From Candidatus Falkowiibacteriota bacterium (GTDB lineage Bacteria; Patescibacteriota; Patescibacteriia; Patescibacteriales; UBA12465), in assembly GCA_903857815.1 (NCBI GenBank), contig CAIOGK010000128.1, positions 1 to 7,810 on the forward strand: a stretch of 7,810 bases of DNA, written 5' to 3'. The notes below the pieces were generated by a model. That model saw only the letters and a list, made by a program, of their open reading frames with translations. It searched no databases and was not told where the DNA came from. The position numbers and the translations under genes are program-made. Below are positions 5,912 through 7,810 of this stretch, one piece after another. The first letter of the stretch is position 1. Each line of letters opens with the position of its first letter.

Positions 5912-5927
5912 TAAAGGCTTAAAGAAA

Positions 5928-7760
5928 TTATGCAACCATTACTGGTTTCGGGCCAACAATAATTTCAAATTCAGTTTTTTCTAAAGTTTCTTTTTCTAGT
6001 AAGGCCGCAACAATAGCTTCTAATTCTTTTTTGCGATCTCGAATTATAGCTTCAGCAATAGCTCCTCCCTGTTTAATAAACCCCGTAATTTCTTCATCAA
6101 TTCTTTCGGCAACTTTTTCACTATAATCTCTCTGCTCATGGATTTCTCTTCCTAAAAAAATCATTTCTTCCTTTTGACCATAAGTTCGTGGTCCAAGATG
6201 ATCGCTCATTCCATAATCAGTAACTAAACTACGAGCTAAAGAAGTCGCGCGACGCAAATCAGAAGTCGCTCCGGTAGTTACTTCCGAAAAAATTTCTTTT
6301 TCAACAATATGACCAGCCAATAAAATGGCAATCTCAGAAATAAATTCGGATTTAGCATGCATATGTCTATCTTCTAACGGCGCTTTTAAAGTATACCCAC
6401 CAGCTGAACCGCGAGAAATAATAGAAATCTTATGAACTGGATCCGCATCAGGTAAAAAATGAGCAACTAGCGCATGACCAGCCTCATGATAAGCGGTAAT
6501 CTTTTTTTCTTTATCAGTTATTACTCGGCTTTTTCTTTCAGGACCAATCATTACCTTTTCTATCGCTTCAAATAAATCTTCATTAAAAATTTCTTTTTTA
6601 TTTTCACGAGCCGCTAAAATAGCCGCTTCATTTAAGATGTTGGCTAGCTCTGCTCCTGAAAAACCCGATGTTCTCTCAGCAATTTTTTTCAAATCTACGC
6701 CAGCATTCATTGGTTTATTTTTTATATGAACATTTAAAATTTCTTCTCGGTCTTTTAAATCAGGTAAATCAATAGTTACTCGTCTATCAAAACGTCCGGG
6801 ACGAAGCAAGGCTGGGTCTAAAACATCGGGACGATTTGTTGCCGCAATAACAATAATATTTTGAGTCGTTTCAAAACCATCCATTTCAACTAAAATTTGA
6901 TTTAAAGTTTGTTCTCTTTCGTCATGACTCCCTCCTAAACCAGCTCCTCGGCGACGGCCAACCGCATCAATTTCATCAATAAAGACAATACATGGTGCAC
7001 TTTTTTTTGCTTTTTCAAATAATGAACGAACCCGGGAAGCGCCAACCCCAACAAACATTTCCACAAACTCGGACCCAGACATATGAAAAAACGGAACCTT
7101 AGCTTCTCCGGCAACCGAACGAGCTAATAAAGTTTTTCCAGTTCCTGGTGCACCTAATAACAAAACACCACGCGGAATTTTTGCTCCTAAATCATGGAAC
7201 TTTTTAGGAAACCGCAAAAACTCAACAATTTCTTTCAATTCTTCTTTAGCCTCTTTAGCGCCGGCAACATCTTTAAAAGTTGCTCGGTTTTTTTCATCAG
7301 GCTTAAAATCTTTAGCCGTTGATTGTCCAAAACTCATAGCACGCGAGTTTGAACCCTGCACCCCTCTCATCATAAAAAATATAAAACCACCAACCAATAA
7401 AAATGGTAATAGGAAAGGTAAAATATTAATTAAGAAATAATCCCAGCCGGTCTCATCTTTAACAGATATTTTAATAGCGGTTAACTTAGTTTTATCAACT
7501 CCAAAGTTATTAAGTAGTGTAGATAAAGATTCGGCCGGTTCTTTACTAATAACTTCTTTTTTTCCGTCTGTTAAAGTTGCCGTTATTTTGTTACCGCTTA
7601 CTACTAACTCCGAAATTTCACCTTGGTTTACTTTATTAACTAATGATTCTATGCCGACCGTTTTACTTTCACCGGGATTACCAGCAAAAGCACTAAAAAC
7701 AGCGGCTATTATTAAAAAAATACCCAAGAAAAGTAAGAAATTTTTTATTAACTTTTTCAT
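5928..7760 (-). CDS. ftsH: ATP-dependent zinc metalloprotease FtsH
   Basis: FtsH is the hexameric membrane-anchored AAA+ protease that extracts and degrades damaged membrane proteins and short-lived regulators. The 610-residue protein has an N-terminal span (about 4-27), an extracytoplasmic domain (about 30-105) and a second span (about 108-132). The AAA+ module then has Walker A GAPGTGKT (203-210), pore loop FVG (236-238), Walker B IVFIDEID (258-265) and the second region of homology with arginines R320 and R323. The M41 peptidase domain follows, with the zinc motif HEAGH (425-429) and a third ligand, probably D501 in TTGATSDL. Every catalytic element is intact. The C-terminal tail is short and ends in a hydrophobic VMVA-type sequence. 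Its start is supported by the transmembrane helix beginning right after a MKK lysine pair and by the -10 box 36 nt upstream; there is no Shine-Dalgarno sequence. A separate promoter follows, so rpmF need not depend on ftsH transcription. Confidence 0.97.
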   Translation of the reverse strand: MKKLIKNFLLFLGIFLIIAAVFSAFAGNPGESKTVGIESLVNKVNQGEISELVVSGNKITATLTDGKKEVISKEPAESLSTLLNNFGVDKTKLTAIKISVKDETGWDYFLINILPFLLPFLLVGGFIFFMMRGVQGSNSRAMSFGQSTAKDFKPDEKNRATFKDVAGAKEAKEELKEIVEFLRFPKKFHDLGAKIPRGVLLLGAPGTGKTLLARSVAGEAKVPFFHMSGSEFVEMFVGVGASRVRSLFEKAKKSAPCIVFIDEIDAVGRRRGAGLGGSHDEREQTLNQILVEMDGFETTQNIIVIAATNRPDVLDPALLRPGRFDRRVTIDLPDLKDREEILNVHIKNKPMNAGVDLKKIAERTSGFSGAELANILNEAAILAARENKKEIFNEDLFEAIEKVMIGPERKSRVITDKEKKITAYHEAGHALVAHFLPDADPVHKISIISRGSAGGYTLKAPLEDRHMHAKSEFISEIAILLAGHIVEKEIFSEVTTGATSDLRRATSLARSLVTDYGMSDHLGPRTYGQKEEMIFLGREIHEQRDYSEKVAERIDEEITGFIKQGGAIAEAIIRDRKKELEAIVAALLEKETLEKTEFEIIVGPKPVMVA

Positions 7761-7796
7761 GTATTTTAATTTATTTTAATTTAAATGATTATCTCT

Positions 7797-7802
7797 ATTA
7801 TA
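7797..7802 (-). promoter_or_regulatory. ftsH: -10 box of the ftsH promoter (partial)
   Basis: A perfect TATAAT on the minus strand (7802-7797) lies 36 nt upstream of the ftsH ATG, predicting a start near 7790 and an AT-rich 5' leader of about 30 nt. The -35 box would fall beyond the right edge, so the promoter cannot be confirmed in full. Confidence 0.5.
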
Positions 7803-7810
7803 AGAGGAAA

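Noticed and set aside
7588..7779. 63-aa plus-strand ORF opposite the ftsH N-terminus
   Set aside because: It is antisense to the conserved FtsH membrane domain; its apparent hydrophobic pattern is explained by that overlap.
1..7810. CRISPR arrays, insertion sequences, tRNA or rRNA genes
   Set aside because: No spaced direct repeats, transposase-like proteins, cloverleaf pattern or conserved rRNA sequence was recognised.

Overview
The window looks like a chromosomal segment of an AT-rich, gene-dense bacterium. A Candidatus Patescibacteria (CPR) origin is my best guess. The reasons are the tight packing, the A/T-rich start-codon contexts without Shine-Dalgarno sequences, a lone pilT behind an rpmF-nusB-rnc cluster with no fatty-acid genes between them, and a NusB with a charged tail. 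This is inference from style and gene order, not from a marker search. All seven complete genes read through with the standard bacterial code (TGA is never sense), which argues against the Gracilibacteria/Absconditabacteria lineages that recode TGA.

Layout. Positions 1-183 (minus strand) hold a compact transcription-attenuation leader. It has a perfect consensus sigma70-type promoter, a 19-codon leader ORF containing Cys-Lys-Lys-Cys, three mutually exclusive RNA pairings and an intrinsic terminator; the controlled gene lies off the left edge. Positions 184-314 are AT-rich, with only a weak candidate promoter for the plus-strand genes. Positions 315-3328 (plus) carry two genes 5 nt apart: an FAD-dependent amine-oxidase/UDP-galactopyranose-mutase-like protein and a multi-pass GT-C-type membrane glycosyltransferase, probably a cell-surface glycan pair. 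Positions 3332-7760 (minus) carry five housekeeping genes in transcription order ftsH, rpmF, nusB, rnc, pilT. The ftsH gene has its own -10 box at the right edge. A second strong promoter lies between ftsH and rpmF and should drive rpmF-nusB-rnc-pilT. The plus and minus gene blocks converge with only 3 nt between stop codons.

How the genes work together. ftsH encodes the membrane AAA+ protease. rpmF (ribosomal protein L32), nusB (rRNA antitermination) and rnc (RNase III, rRNA processing) form a ribosome-production cluster, and pilT (type IV pilus retraction ATPase) is its distal passenger. The observation most worth follow-up is the left-edge attenuator. Its geometry fits a trp-like ribosome-mediated switch in which stalling at the Cys/Lys codons would permit read-through.
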